A stretch of 64,000 nt of DNA from Verrucomicrobiota bacterium (GCA_021413925.1 JAIOPL010000032.1:1-64000); one strand, 5' to 3'; shown: positions 34,546 through 43,736, numbered from the stretch's first letter. The notes: generated by a model not told the origin, from the letters alone. Numbers and translations are program-made.

Positions 34546-35336
34546 TGAAACGCATTTTTCCCCGAATCCTTGCACTTAGTCTTCTCTTGGCAGTGCCTGT
34601 AGTGGTTTCTCTGCACGCCGGACTGCCGGAGGAATTCGCTTCAGCCAATGCCAACCTTGCCTCTGGTCATGCAGATGAGGCCCTCTCCACCTACAAGACG
34701 CTGCTGACCTATCCGGATTTCAAGACCTCGGGATCGGCTGAGATCTGGTACAATCGGGGCCTGGCCGAAATGCAGACAGGTGATACGGTCGCCGCTTCCC
34801 TTTCCTTCCGCCGGACCCTGCTGCTGGATCCGGCTCTTGCGCCGGCCCGAGTGGAGCTTTCCAAGACCCTTGGGTTGCTAGGCATTCCCGTGCCGACCGG
34901 ATGGAGGGAGCGTACGATGCAGTCCATCCACCCCGAGACCATGGTCGTGACGGGTGCGGTGATCGGCTGGATCGGGGCGCTTGGTCTGATCGTTCTTCTT
35001 TTCCAAGCTAGCCGGAGGAAGGGGCTGATCCTCCTCTCTCTGCTCCTGATTCTTTTCGGACATGGAGCTTCCGTGCTGGGAACCCTTGTCGATCCACGCA
35101 GGACGGCCCGTAATTCGGCAGTCATCACCGCAAAGACGGCCCCCACCCTGCGGGCCACCCCTGCTGATAGCGCTACGGAATCTGGGAAACTCGACCCGGG
35201 GTGCCTCATCAGCATCCTATCCCGGAACGGAGCATGGTGGTATGTTTCTACTGGCTCTGGTCCCGGAGCCCTCCAAGGATGGATCCCTTCCAACGCCGCC
35301 ACCCCCCTGCTTTCATCCTCCAAGGGATCCTCATAG
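34542..35336 (+). CDS. BatE-like TPR and SH3-domain membrane protein
   Basis: A 264-residue protein with a signal peptide (about residues 1-24), TPR-like repeats (about 30-120, with ASGHADEALSTYKTLL and AEMQTGDTVAASLSFR), two membrane helices (about 133-182) and an SH3b-like C-terminal domain (about 195-255, ending LQGWIPSNAATPLL). The TPR + SH3 arrangement is that of BatE proteins. Its 3' end is overlapped by the next gene's start, keeping the operon compact. Confidence 0.78.
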   Translation: MMKRIFPRILALSLLLAVPVVVSLHAGLPEEFASANANLASGHADEALSTYKTLLTYPDFKTSGSAEIWYNRGLAEMQTGDTVAASLSFRRTLLLDPALAPARVELSKTLGLLGIPVPTGWRERTMQSIHPETMVVTGAVIGWIGALGLIVLLFQASRRKGLILLSLLLILFGHGASVLGTLVDPRRTARNSAVITAKTAPTLRATPADSATESGKLDPGCLISILSRNGAWWYVSTGSGPGALQGWIPSNAATPLLSSSKGSS

Positions 35337-36172
35337 GCCTCGTTCTGCTTCTTCTTGTCGCGGGTAAGTGCGGAGTTTCTCTCCAGGCCGCCACTACTGA
35401 TCCCTATGCAGCCTGGGATGCCAGCCTCACGCCCGTAGCGAGCGTTCCCTTTGCCCCGATCGATCCGTTTGAGGCGACCTATCGTTTCGGTTGGGAAGGG
35501 GTTTCCGCAGGAGGGGCTAGCGTCCGTGTTGTTGGCACCGATCACTCGGGGAATTCTAATCCCACTAATTCCTCTAGACGCCGGATCGTGGCCAGCGGCG
35601 GCCCCAATGAATGGGTGCGGAAGCTGTGGAATTATCATGCCAATTACCAGGGGGAGGCAGGAATCAACGGCCAGGTTCCCTCCTGGTTCCACATGGACGA
35701 GTCGATTGCAGAGCAGATGATGGTGAGTGACGCCCTCTTCACTCCGGGAGCAGTCTTTGCGTGTCACCGCTTCACGACTGAATCGAAGCCTTGGTTGCAC
35801 ACGCCACTCCCCGGAATCCGTGATCTCTTCGCCGCAATGCTCTTTGTCCGCAGTCAACCCCTCAACACCAAGGATCATCTCCGCCTGACCACCTTTCCTG
35901 ACCGGAATCCTTATCTGGTGGATCTCACGGTGACCGGGCATGACAGGATCAAAGTCATGGGTAGGGAGGTGAAGGCGATCCGCTTCGATCTCCGTATCCA
36001 GACCATCGAGACGATGGGCCCGAATATCGGCCACCTGGCCCGGCATAAGAAATTCCGCTCCGGCCGCGTCTGGATGTCGGATGACAACCGCCGACTGCCC
36101 CTACGGGCCGAGGTCGATGTCTTTATCGGCTCAGTCTTCGCCGAGCTGGTGAAGGTTACTCCATCCCTCTGA
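35279..36172 (+). CDS. DUF3108 protein
   Basis: A 297-residue secreted or periplasmic protein of the DUF3108 family. The chosen ATG (35279) gives a clear N-terminal hydrophobic segment (about residues 14-33, ILIGLVLLLLVAGKCGV). The mature part has FEATYRFGWEGVSAGGASV, a typical beta-rich DUF3108 opening, and a C-terminal MSDDNRRLPLRAEVDVFIGS. The start overlaps the BatE gene by 58 bp. DUF3108 proteins are of unknown function; the operon context suggests an envelope role. Confidence 0.8.
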   Translation: MDPFQRRHPPAFILQGILIGLVLLLLVAGKCGVSLQAATTDPYAAWDASLTPVASVPFAPIDPFEATYRFGWEGVSAGGASVRVVGTDHSGNSNPTNSSRRRIVASGGPNEWVRKLWNYHANYQGEAGINGQVPSWFHMDESIAEQMMVSDALFTPGAVFACHRFTTESKPWLHTPLPGIRDLFAAMLFVRSQPLNTKDHLRLTTFPDRNPYLVDLTVTGHDRIKVMGREVKAIRFDLRIQTIETMGPNIGHLARHKKFRSGRVWMSDDNRRLPLRAEVDVFIGSVFAELVKVTPSL

Positions 36173-36196
36173 AGTGGATTGGATCAGGAATAAACT

Positions 36197-36320
36197 CCCG
36201 CAGAGGCGCAGAGACGCGGAGGAAAAACAATCAAAGTACAAACATTCGCGAGAAGATTCCTGATTAGAAATTCGGCCTGCTTGTAATTTTCGTAAAAATC
36301 TCTGCGCCCCTGCGATTGCT
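36197..36320. repeat. Dispersed repeat family B, inverted pair
   Basis: The 36173-36382 gap between DUF3108 and pckG holds no gene. It contains CGCAGAGGCGCAGAGACGCG near 36199-36218 and the opposite-strand word TCTCTGCGCCCCTGCG near 36299-36314, an imperfect inverted pair of the family seen at 21722, 44104 and 47293. A GGCCAATTGGCC palindrome follows near 36336-36347. Confidence 0.5.
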
Positions 36321-36382
36321 TGCCCGGCCTCGGCCAATTGGCCTGCGTTACGGCTGCGGGAGAACCCTTAAGCTTTGCGGTT

Positions 36383-38236
36383 TTACAATCGTGAGATCAG
36401 GAGTTCGCGCTGGAAGACGAGTTCCTTAGGCAGGTGGCTATAGAGTTTCATGAAAAGCTCATCCTGAAGGACCAGCTCGCGGTGCCACTCGGCAGGATCG
36501 ATCTTCTGGAGTTCCTCGAAGGCTTCCGGCGTGATCACGCCCTCCAACCCCGTCATGTCGAGATCTGCATATTCCGGAACCCAACCGATCGAGGTCTCTA
36601 GGGCATGGGCGCCGCGCTGGCAACGCTGGACGATCCATTTGAGGACACGCATGTTGTCACCGAAGCCGGGCCAGAGAAATTTCCCCTCGGTGCTCTTGCG
36701 AAACCAGTTCACATGGAAGACACGGGGGACGTGCTTCACGAGGCGGCGCATCTCCAGCCAATGAGCGAAGTAATCCCCCATGTCGTAACCGCAGAAGGGA
36801 AGCATCGCCATCGGGTCACGCCGCACCTGGCCGATCGTTCCCGCCGCTGCGGCAGTCATCTCCGAGCCCACCGTTGCGCCGAGGTAGACGCCGTGGACCC
36901 AGTTGAAGGCTTGGAAAATAAGCGGCATCGTCGTGGCGCGTCGGCCTCCGAAGATCATGGCGCTGATCTTTACCCCCTCCGGATTCTCCCAATCGGGATC
37001 GATGATGGGGCAGTTGCGCGCAGGGGCTGTGAAGCGGCTGTTCGGATGGCTCGAGAGGACGGGTTTACCCTCCGCATCGTTCTGACCGGGGCTCCAATCC
37101 TTGCCCTTCCAGTCGATAAGATGGGCAGGGGGTTCCTTAGTCATGCCTTCCCACCAGATATCGCCGTCGTCTGTCAGGGCGACATTCGTGAAGATGGTGT
37201 TCTTCTTGATAGAGTCCATGGCCATCGGATTGCTCTCGTAGGAGGTGCCGGGGGCGACGCCGAAGAAACCGGCCTCGGGATTGATAGCACGGAGCCAGCC
37301 GTCGGGTCCCGGCTTGATCCAAGCAATGTCGTCGCCGACGCAGGAGACTTCCCAGCCCTCTTCCTTCAGGTGCTTGGGAGGGATGATCATGGCGAAGTTC
37401 GTCTTGCCACAGGCGCTCGGGAAGGCCGCGGTGACATAGGTCTTTTCTCCCTTGGGATCTTTAACGCCGAGGATGAGCATGTGCTCGGCCATCCACCCTT
37501 CGTCACGTCCCATGGCCGAGGCGATACGAAGTGCGAAGCACTTTTTCCCAAGCAGGGCATTCCCGCCGTAGCCGGAGCCGTAGCTGATAATCAGTCGCTC
37601 CTCAGGGAAGTGAGTGACGTAGGTATTCTCGGGATCGCAGGGCCACGCGACATCCTGTTTCCCAGCGATGAGCGGCGAACCGACGGAGTGCAGGCACTTG
37701 ACGAAAGTGCCGGTCTTGGCGATCTCATCGTACACCTTCGATCCCATACGGGTCATGGTGCGCATATTAGCGACGACATAGGGACTGTCCGAGATCTCGA
37801 TGCCGTACTGGGCGATCGGAGAGCCGACGGGTCCCATGCTGAAAGGGATCACATAGAGGGTCCTGCCCTTCATGCACCCCTGGAGAAGTCCGTTCAACTT
37901 GGCCTTCATGATGGAGGGTTCGCGCCAGTTGTTTGTCGGACCCGCATCCTTCTTCGACTTGCAGCAAATGAAGGTGCGTTCCTCAACGCGGGCCACATCG
38001 CGGGGATCGCTACGGACAAGCAGGGAGTTCGGTCGCTTATCAGCGTTGAGCCAGAGGCCAGCCCCCGATTCGACGATGCGTTCTCTCATGAGCTTGTCCT
38101 CCGCCTCGGAACCATCGCACCAGAAAATCGCATCGGGTTGTGTTAGGGCGGCGATCTCCTTCACCCATCTCATCACCTCAGGAATTGAAGGTTCGAGATT
38201 TCCCAGTGAGTCAGCATTTCCTTTTGTCATACTCAT
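36383..38236 (-). CDS. pckG: Phosphoenolpyruvate carboxykinase (GTP)
   Basis: PckG interconverts oxaloacetate and PEP using GTP/GDP, the entry to gluconeogenesis. The 617-residue length and motifs fit the GTP family: the P-loop is FPSACGKTN, a phosphate/PEP region reads [16 protein letters not shown], and [13 protein letters not shown] is typical of the GTP branch. It is monocistronic, flanked by a repeat-rich spacer and a divergent DUF2721 gene 62 bp from its start (ATG at 38236; a second ATG two codons in is also possible). Confidence 0.96.
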   Translation of the reverse strand: MSMTKGNADSLGNLEPSIPEVMRWVKEIAALTQPDAIFWCDGSEAEDKLMRERIVESGAGLWLNADKRPNSLLVRSDPRDVARVEERTFICCKSKKDAGPTNNWREPSIMKAKLNGLLQGCMKGRTLYVIPFSMGPVGSPIAQYGIEISDSPYVVANMRTMTRMGSKVYDEIAKTGTFVKCLHSVGSPLIAGKQDVAWPCDPENTYVTHFPEERLIISYGSGYGGNALLGKKCFALRIASAMGRDEGWMAEHMLILGVKDPKGEKTYVTAAFPSACGKTNFAMIIPPKHLKEEGWEVSCVGDDIAWIKPGPDGWLRAINPEAGFFGVAPGTSYESNPMAMDSIKKNTIFTNVALTDDGDIWWEGMTKEPPAHLIDWKGKDWSPGQNDAEGKPVLSSHPNSRFTAPARNCPIIDPDWENPEGVKISAMIFGGRRATTMPLIFQAFNWVHGVYLGATVGSEMTAAAAGTIGQVRRDPMAMLPFCGYDMGDYFAHWLEMRRLVKHVPRVFHVNWFRKSTEGKFLWPGFGDNMRVLKWIVQRCQRGAHALETSIGWVPEYADLDMTGLEGVITPEAFEELQKIDPAEWHRELVLQDELFMKLYSHLPKELVFQRELLISRL

Positions 38237-38298
38237 GATGACAGTTTCGGATATTTGGGAGACAAGGGCAAGAATGTCCCGTAAACTCGTGTTCGTTC

Positions 38299-38754
38299 AT
38301 GGATGATTTCAATGTCGAATCACTCTCCAAGCTCATGCAGCTTTCGGTATCGCCTGCAGTGCTTATCTCGGCGGTCGGTCTGCTGCTACTCTCTGTTACC
38401 AATCGCCTTGGAAGGGCCATTGACCGCTCGCGCCTGACCGTCAAGGAGCTGGATCACAACCTCAATAACGAGACCGCCAGAAGTGAGATGCGATGTCAGT
38501 TGGTGATTCTTGTGAGGCGGGCCTCGCTACTGCGCTACTCAGTAAGTTTGCTGGTCGGCAGTATTTTCCTCTCCTGCCTGATGATTCTCTTCCTCTACTT
38601 CAAGAGTTTTGGAGGGATGCATCTGGAGCGTTTGGTTATCGTGCTGTTTTTCCTGAATCTGATGAGTCTCCTTGGTTCGATGAGCTTCCTGCTCGCCGAT
38701 ATCTACCTCTCGCTCAGAGCGCTCAGGATTGAGGTCTCCAGGCACCTGGACTGA
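38299..38754 (+). CDS. DUF2721 membrane protein
   Basis: A 151-residue protein with three likely membrane helices (about residues 18-36, 78-100 and 108-133) and the family's N-terminal block LSVSPAVLISAVGLLLLSVT followed by NRLGRAIDRSR. DUF2721 proteins are small inner-membrane proteins of unknown role. It precedes the rhomboid-like gene by 49 bp on the same strand and may share a transcript. Confidence 0.85.
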   Translation: MDDFNVESLSKLMQLSVSPAVLISAVGLLLLSVTNRLGRAIDRSRLTVKELDHNLNNETARSEMRCQLVILVRRASLLRYSVSLLVGSIFLSCLMILFLYFKSFGGMHLERLVIVLFFLNLMSLLGSMSFLLADIYLSLRALRIEVSRHLD

Positions 38755-38803
38755 GGAGGGCTAGGGCCTCACTCAGCCCCCGAGTCTTCCTGCTTGTCGC
38801 TGT

Positions 38804-39733
38804 GTGCCACTGGTTTTACTTTATGGCATGTCCGTAGCGATTCTTGCCGGGGAGAACGAACCCCTCTTTTACCTTGGGGAATTTCCCGTGCGCCTGATCA
38901 CCTTGCTGGTGGCCCTTCATAGCGCCGCCATGATCACGGCCTCGCTCCTGATTGCCTCGGGTCACGGTGCGTTGATGGATCTGTTCATTTACAGCAGCAC
39001 AGCAGTCGCACACGGCCAGATCTGGAGGCTCGCAACCTATGCGTTCGTGGCCTCTCCCTCGGTCTGGTTCCTCTTGGAGATGGTCATGCTCTATTACTTC
39101 GGTCGCGAGGTGGAGAATGGACTTGGATGGAAGCGTTTCGGGATTCTTTACGGGGGTCTGATCCTGCTCGGCCCTTTGCTTCTTCAGGCCTTTGGCTATG
39201 GGGGGATCCCGCAGACGTTTGCGGGGGCGCAGGAGGTGAACTTTGCGGTCTTCGCTGCCTTTGTGGCCATGCATCCCGGCGCCCAGTTCTTCTTCGGGTT
39301 GGCCGCCCGGTGGGTCTTTCTCGGGCTGCTCGCCATCTCCTCGCTTCAACGTCTGGCAGATCATCAGCCGCCGCAGGTTCTTGTGCTGATTTCTTCCAGT
39401 ATTCTGGCAGTCATGCTGATGCGCCGCGCGGGATTCGAGGAACCGCTGTTCGGTTATGGATTTCAATGGTCGCTTCCCGGACTCAAGTCTCCCAAGTCCA
39501 AGTTCTCGGCCATGCCGGGCGGTCTCCGCGCTTCAGTTGCCGGGAATCGCGGGGCTACGGGACAGCCATCCCCCTCCGAAGGAGCGACGCGCGTCGATCC
39601 CGAACTCGAGATGGACCGTCTCTTGGAGAAGATTAGCCGGAAGGGAATGAACAGTCTGACTGCAATCGAGCGTGCCTCGCTCGAACAGGCAAGGCAGGCG
39701 ATCCTGCAGCGTGGCGGCAGGAACTCCAAGTAA
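38804..39733 (+). CDS. Rhomboid-like membrane protein, catalytic Ser missing
   Basis: A 309-residue protein with six or so membrane helices and a C-terminal cytoplasmic tail. The pattern W-x-L-x-T-Y (QIWRLATYAFV), FGREVENGLGWKRF and the GAxx loop follow rhomboid-family order. The catalytic GxSG is replaced by GAQE, so protease activity is not expected. The tail (about 270-300) has MDRLLEKISRKGMNSLTAIE, a short motif seen at the end of many bacterial rhomboids. It starts at a GTG at 38804; an ATG at 38828 is an alternative. It is followed by mazG after 19 bp. Confidence 0.75.
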   Translation: MPLVLLYGMSVAILAGENEPLFYLGEFPVRLITLLVALHSAAMITASLLIASGHGALMDLFIYSSTAVAHGQIWRLATYAFVASPSVWFLLEMVMLYYFGREVENGLGWKRFGILYGGLILLGPLLLQAFGYGGIPQTFAGAQEVNFAVFAAFVAMHPGAQFFFGLAARWVFLGLLAISSLQRLADHQPPQVLVLISSSILAVMLMRRAGFEEPLFGYGFQWSLPGLKSPKSKFSAMPGGLRASVAGNRGATGQPSPSEGATRVDPELEMDRLLEKISRKGMNSLTAIERASLEQARQAILQRGGRNSK

Positions 39734-39752
39734 CGCTCCTTCCTTCTTTGCG

Positions 39753-40562
39753 ATGAGCCAGGCACTCGATCAGCTCAGGGAAATCATCACGCGCTTGCGG
39801 GCTCCCGGCGGATGTCCTTGGGATCGTGAGCAGACGCCTTCGTCTCTTCGCTCCTCGTTGATCGAAGAGGCCTACGAGGTCGTCGATGCCATCGAGCGTG
39901 AGCATTCTTGCGATTTGGAGGAGGAACTGGGTGATCTGCTGATCAATATCCTCATGCAGGCCGAGATCGCCGCAGAGCAGGGGGGATTCACCGCTGACTC
40001 CATCGCCTCCACGGCGGCCGAGAAGCTTGTCCGGCGCCATCCCCATGTTTTCGGCGATGCTTCCGTGGAGACAAGCAATGCCGTGCTGGGTCAATGGGAG
40101 GAGATTAAGCGGGCAGAACGGAGGGCGAAGGGACTCGATGCGACAGTGGATGCCTCGCTGCTCGACGGCGTGGCGCGTGCCTTCCCCGCCCTCGTCCGTG
40201 CACAGAAAATTCAGAAAAAGGCAGCCAGACTCGGCTTCGATTGGGAGCGTCCCGAGGACGTCGTGGAGAAGATTCGCGAGGAAATCCTGGAGGTGGAGGC
40301 CGAGATGCCTCTGCGTAAGGAACCTGCTGTCGCAAGGCGTCTCTCCGAAGAGGTGGGTGATCTTCTCTTTGCCGTAGTGAATCTCGCACGTGCTCTCTCG
40401 ATCGATGCCGAATCCGCTCTTCAGGCTGCAACAGGTAAGTTCGAGAAGCGATTCCGCACTATGGAGCTGGCCGTGCCGGCTGACAGGGAGTTCAAGGAGC
40501 TCACTTTCGATGAAATGAACGCGCTCTGGGAAGCGGCCAAAGAATCCGAACGCTCCGTATGA
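39753..40562 (+). CDS. mazG: Nucleoside triphosphate pyrophosphohydrolase
   Basis: MazG hydrolyses NTPs to NMP and pyrophosphate, cleaning non-canonical or excess nucleotides. The 269-residue product has the tandem MazG plan: GGCPWDREQT near the N-terminus, then EEAYEVVDAIE and ELGDLLINILMQ (the E-x2-E ... E-x2-D metal site), and a second MazG-like half with EEILEVEAEM and EEVGDLLFAVVNLA. The ATG at 39753 gives the standard MazG N-terminus; the open frame from 39672 lies in the previous gene. The stop overlaps the next start (ATGA). Confidence 0.94.
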   Translation: MSQALDQLREIITRLRAPGGCPWDREQTPSSLRSSLIEEAYEVVDAIEREHSCDLEEELGDLLINILMQAEIAAEQGGFTADSIASTAAEKLVRRHPHVFGDASVETSNAVLGQWEEIKRAERRAKGLDATVDASLLDGVARAFPALVRAQKIQKKAARLGFDWERPEDVVEKIREEILEVEAEMPLRKEPAVARRLSEEVGDLLFAVVNLARALSIDAESALQAATGKFEKRFRTMELAVPADREFKELTFDEMNALWEAAKESERSV

Positions 40563-41347
40563 CCGATCCCTTCCAGATCCCTCCGATTTCCCTTGCTGTG
40601 ACAGCTTGCAATGAGGAGTCCCGCCTCCTCAAATGCCTCGTGAGCGCCCGGGGGCTCGTGCGTGAGATCGTGGTTGTGGATAGCGGTTCTACTGATGGGA
40701 CCTTGGCCATCGCCGAGGCGGAGAAGGCCCATGTCATCCATCAGGAGTGGCTCGGCCATAGCGCCCAGAAGCAGGTGGCGCTGGATAACTGCACCCAGCC
40801 GTGGGTGTTGATTCTCGACTGTGATGAGGAACTCTCAGAGGAGCTGAGACAGTCGATCGGCGCGTTCTTCGCCAGCGGTGATGTCGACTGGTTTCACGGA
40901 TGCCGGTTCAACCGCAAGGTCTGCTTTCTCGGTCGCTGGATCATGCACGGAGACTGGTATCCCGACACCAAGCTTCGTCTTGTCCGACGTGACAAGGCCA
41001 GTATGGGTGGAAATGCTGCCCATGACACCGTGCTGGTGGAGGGGGCCGTGAAGCACCTGAAGGGTGATCTGCTCCATGATTCCTATCCGACCATTCAGAG
41101 CTATCTCGACAAGATAGGTCCCTTTGCCAACGAGTTTGCGCAGCGCCAATCCGCGGTGGGAAAGCATTGGTCGCTTGCGGCCAATCTCCTGCGTCCGCTC
41201 TGGCGTTTCATCAGGGCCTATTTCCTGAGACTCGGCTTCCTCGATGGATTCCCTGGCTTCTGGATCGCCTACGCGACGTCGTTTTCAGTCTTCGTCCGCT
41301 ACAGCCGGGGGTACGAGGAAGAGGTGGCGGAGAGGGATGAAACCTGA
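40559..41347 (+). CDS. GT2 glycosyltransferase (WaaE/KdtX-like)
   Basis: A 262-residue GT-A fold enzyme with VVVDSGSTDGT, LDCDEELSEE (DxD-like) and HDTVLVEG, matching the WaaE group that adds a sugar to the LPS inner core. A hydrophobic C-terminal segment (about residues 222-247) suggests membrane association. It overlaps mazG by 4 bp, which ties the two into one transcript. The donor and acceptor sugars cannot be deduced. Confidence 0.85.
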   Translation: MTDPFQIPPISLAVTACNEESRLLKCLVSARGLVREIVVVDSGSTDGTLAIAEAEKAHVIHQEWLGHSAQKQVALDNCTQPWVLILDCDEELSEELRQSIGAFFASGDVDWFHGCRFNRKVCFLGRWIMHGDWYPDTKLRLVRRDKASMGGNAAHDTVLVEGAVKHLKGDLLHDSYPTIQSYLDKIGPFANEFAQRQSAVGKHWSLAANLLRPLWRFIRAYFLRLGFLDGFPGFWIAYATSFSVFVRYSRGYEEEVAERDET

Positions 41348-41426
41348 GACCTGAGACCTGAAAAAAGACAGGGAACTCTATTGCCCACTCAGGTTTCAAG
41401 TTTCCGATTTCAAGTTTCATCCTTCA
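41341..41426. repeat. Dispersed intergenic repeat, family C
   Basis: A spacer with AACCTGAGACCTGAGACCTG, then CTCAGGTTTCAAGTTTCCG and TTTCAAGTTTCATCC. The opposite-facing word TCAGGTCTCAGGTTTCAGC at 62910-62928 belongs to the same style. The first five bases overlap the end of the glycosyltransferase gene. Confidence 0.5.
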
Positions 41427-41429
41427 TTT

Positions 41430-42449
41430 ATGTCCCTCACCCGTCGCTCCTTCCTTGGAATGCTTGGCCTCCTGCCTGCGGCACAAGCTCTCCGCGTTTC
41501 TTCAGTCAATGCTGATACCGTTCCTGCCGGCACCGTGCCGCGCCGCCAGTTCGGACGTCACCAGGAAACCCTCAGCTGCATCGGCTTTGGTGGCCATACG
41601 CTCGCCCTTGCCCCGACGGTTCAGGAGGCGACCAACATCGCTCACTACGCGATCGACCAAGGGGTCAATTTCTTCGACAACGCCTGGGAGTATCACAACG
41701 GACGCGCCGAGGATTGGATGGGTCAGGCCCTATCGGGAGGCTGGCGCGAGAAGGCCTTTATCATGACAAAGGCCTGCATCCATCACGCCAAGAAATACGA
41801 CATTCCCTTCACCGGAACCGATAAGGAGAAGGCCCTTCAGATGCTCCAAGCCCAGATGAAAAGGCTCAAGACCGACTACATCGATCTCTGGATGATCCAC
41901 GAGATCCAGGACGCAGACGTTGATTTTCATCTCGGCAAGGACGGGATCCTGGAGGCCCTTGATGAGGCCAAGCGCAAGGGCATGGTGCGCTATGTCGGTT
42001 TCACTGGTCACTCCAGCCCCAAGGCTCATATCCGCATGATCGAGAGCGGTTACCAGTGGGACGCATCACTCCTTCCGGTTTCCGTCTTGGGAAACACGCT
42101 CCAAGCAAAGGACTTTGACAAGATCGTCCTGCCCTTGATGAAGGAGAAGGGGATCGCTGCAATTGGCATGAAGGGATTCGGCGGAAGCAAGCGGGCGAAT
42201 CTGCATGGGCTGGTCACGATCAACGACGTCATCAATTACGCGCTCAGTTACTCTGAAGTTACCACCCAGTGCATCGGAATCGATTCCATGGCCTTCGCGC
42301 AGCAGGCTGTTGCCGCCGCATTGGTCGCCAGCCCGATGACCCTCGAGCAGCGGAACAAGTTCATCGCTTCCATCGAGGCAAGAGGGGGCGCTGATTACGC
42401 TCAGCATTTGCAACAGGGGTACCACGACGGCGCCTGCTGCATCGCTTAA
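41430..42449 (+). CDS. Tat-exported aldo/keto reductase
   Basis: A 339-residue oxidoreductase with a twin-arginine signal (TRRSFLGMLGLL at the N-terminus), so it is probably moved folded to the periplasm. The AKR barrel keeps the catalytic tetrad: FFDNAWEYHNG (Asp and Tyr), TKACIHH (Lys) and LWMIHEI (His). GMKGFGGSKRAN lies near the NADPH site. Natural substrate is unknown. The gene's stop begins the outer arm of a stem-loop element (42448-42550). Confidence 0.85.
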   Translation: MSLTRRSFLGMLGLLPAAQALRVSSVNADTVPAGTVPRRQFGRHQETLSCIGFGGHTLALAPTVQEATNIAHYAIDQGVNFFDNAWEYHNGRAEDWMGQALSGGWREKAFIMTKACIHHAKKYDIPFTGTDKEKALQMLQAQMKRLKTDYIDLWMIHEIQDADVDFHLGKDGILEALDEAKRKGMVRYVGFTGHSSPKAHIRMIESGYQWDASLLPVSVLGNTLQAKDFDKIVLPLMKEKGIAAIGMKGFGGSKRANLHGLVTINDVINYALSYSEVTTQCIGIDSMAFAQQAVAAALVASPMTLEQRNKFIASIEARGGADYAQHLQQGYHDGACCIA

Positions 42450-42550
42450 GGCTTGGGGTATCGGCGGATAGCAGCGTTGTTGCTCACTCGCGGTAGAACT
42501 ACTACCGCTTCGCTCTCACGCCTTGCTCTCCATCCGATCTTCCAAGCCTT
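42448..42550. repeat. Stem-loop element, copy 2
   Basis: Starts inside the aldo/keto reductase stop codon. Outer arms AAGGCTTGG (42448-42456) and CCAAGCCTT (42542-42550) pair perfectly; ATCGG (42460-42464) pairs with CCGAT (42534-42538). The inner hairpin is GCGGTAG (42490-42496) with CTACCGC (42502-42508). The flanks CGTTGTTGCTCACTC and TTCGCTCTCACGCCTTGCTC match copy 1 at 7980-8061 almost exactly. Confidence 0.7.
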
Positions 42551-42563
42551 TGCAGAAGAGGAT

Positions 42564-42570
42564 GTCTAAC
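42564..42570 (-). other. attC-like core site downstream of yoeB
   Basis: GTTAGAC on the minus strand, preceded by GGAAC, 58 bp after the yoeB stop. It fits the GTTRRRY consensus. The expected left-hand box just after yoeB is poor (GCGAAC), and I cannot draw a full attC stem, so this end of the array is degenerate or a chance match. Confidence 0.45.
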
Positions 42571-42627
42571 GTTCCCCATGACAAAAGTGCCGAAGGGAGG
42601 GTGATTAGGTCCATCGCCCTGTTCGCA

Positions 42628-42888
42628 TTATTTTGCGTAGTGGAATCTGAGTTGTGCGATTTCAACATTCTTCGCAGCAATTCGGTAAACCAGACGATGC
42701 TCATCCGTGATTCGGCGAGACCAGAAACCCGCAAGGGTGTGCTTCAAAGGTTCAGGTTTCCCAATCCCATCGTAATGGCTTCGGAGAGTGTCCTTGATCA
42801 GTTCGTTGATTCGTCTGATCATTTTCTTATCCGTTTGCAACCAGTGCTGGTAATCCTCCCAAGCTTGGGGAGAGAAAACAAGATTCAT
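42628..42888 (-). CDS. yoeB: YoeB-family mRNA interferase toxin
   Basis: An 86-residue RelE-superfamily toxin: it begins LVFSPQAWEDYQHW, has a central KPEPLKHTLAGFWSRRI and ends RLVYRI ... LRFHY, with the terminal His-Tyr that in YoeB takes part in cutting mRNA at the ribosome. The gene overlaps yefM by 4 bp. Toxin-antitoxin pairs are common integron cassettes, and this pair lies between two core sites. Confidence 0.93.
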   Translation of the reverse strand: MNLVFSPQAWEDYQHWLQTDKKMIRRINELIKDTLRSHYDGIGKPEPLKHTLAGFWSRRITDEHRLVYRIAAKNVEIAQLRFHYAK

Positions 42889-43148
42889 GCCTCCACTAGG
42901 TCTTTGATGTTCTTTCTCACTGTCTTTCCAGAGTTCAGACTCTCAATCGAAGCAAGCAAACGCTTCGCGTTGGCTGGTGACCGAAGCAGATAGGCGGTTT
43001 CCTGTAGTGATTCGTAGTCATCAAGAGAAAGCATGACAACGGCTTGGTCGCGATTGCGTGTAATGATTACGGGGTCATGATCATCGCATACTCTGTCCAT
43101 TGTGGAGGCGAGATTTTCTCTCGCTGCGGTGTATGTAATTGCAGTCAT
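42885..43148 (-). CDS. yefM: YefM/Phd-family antitoxin
   Basis: An 87-residue antitoxin. The start MTAITYTAARENLASTMDRV (ATG at 43148) and VIITRNRDQAVVMLSLDDY are diagnostic of YefM; the C-terminal tail after residue 60 is the toxin-binding part. The frame is open upstream to 43259, but that stretch lies in the attC region and does not match the family. It should repress its own promoter, alone and with YoeB. Confidence 0.93.
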   Translation of the reverse strand: MTAITYTAARENLASTMDRVCDDHDPVIITRNRDQAVVMLSLDDYESLQETAYLLRSPANAKRLLASIESLNSGKTVRKNIKDLVEA

Positions 43149-43205
43149 ATGTACATGATCATGAACAGACTCCAGAGTCGTGTCAAGGACGATGTTTTTC
43201 TGGCG

Positions 43206-43334
43206 GCCTAACGTCAAGATGAGCCGCGATCCACTGTGGGCGGCGTGTCGCGCTGGCATGGGCGTGATTGATCCACGCTTGAACTCAGCGAACTACCGGC
43301 GCTGTGGATCGTTAGCTCAATCGTCTTGTTAGCT
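43206..43334 (-). other. attC recombination site of cassette 1
   Basis: Read on the minus strand: an R''-like AGCTAAC box overlaps the lipoprotein stop, and the R' box is GTTAGGC at 43212-43206 with perfect GTTRRRY form. Between them nested arms pair: CTAAC with GTTAG, AAGA with TCTT, TGAGC with GCTCA, and GATCCAC with GTGGATC, with small bulges on one side of each, which is the usual attC folded-strand style. An extra inner hairpin GCGTG / CACGC fills the loop. The length of about 129 nt is within the attC range. Confidence 0.7.
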
Positions 43335-43695
43335 ATTTGTTACTAAGCGACTGAACGTATGCAATGGCCTCTTCCTCTGATACCACTCCGCTCCTGTTCT
43401 TGTCAGCAGAACGGAATGCATCATTGAGTTTGACGTTGTCGCTAACATTACTTTCTGTTCCAAAATTAAATTTAAGAAATGCATTCAGACTTTTGCTTGG
43501 ACTCGTCTTATCAACATTCTCGAAAAATGATTGATAAAAATTGGATGCAGCTTTGGAGTTGGCAAATCTGAGATGAAGTCGACTTTCATTTTTTGTTTCC
43601 GTGACTTTGACTCCGGACGAAAATGCGCATCCACTGAGAGTGACAGCTGTTAATAGAGCAAGTAATGCATGTTTGATTGTTTGGCGGTTTTTCAT
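43333..43695 (-). CDS. EF-hand lipoprotein (integron cassette gene)
   Basis: A 120-residue protein with a lipobox (LSGC, Cys about 23) and a C-terminal EF-hand-like calcium loop, DKNRSGVVSEEE (about 97-108). The mid part is polar with no known domain. Its stop codon (TAG) falls in the R''-like box of the attC site and its ATG lies 42 bp inside the attI-like core, the tight packaging typical of integron cassettes. Composition is AT-rich compared with flanking genes. Function is unknown; an envelope calcium sensor or structural role is possible. Confidence 0.75.
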   Translation of the reverse strand: MKNRQTIKHALLALLTAVTLSGCAFSSGVKVTETKNESRLHLRFANSKAASNFYQSFFENVDKTSPSKSLNAFLKFNFGTESNVSDNVKLNDAFRSADKNRSGVVSEEEAIAYVQSLSNK

Positions 43696-43736
43696 AGTTA
43701 TTATGTGGTTTAGGTTGCGAGTGAGAGTTTTTTGTA

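Noticed and set aside
36316-36350. Fourth copy of the stem-loop element before pckG
   Set aside because: A TTGCTTGC word and a GGCCAATTGGCC palindrome are there, but the conserved flanks and nested stems are not.
36605-38146. Long antisense open frame opposite pckG
   Set aside because: Same reason: pckG motifs on the other strand are complete and this frame has no recognisable domain.
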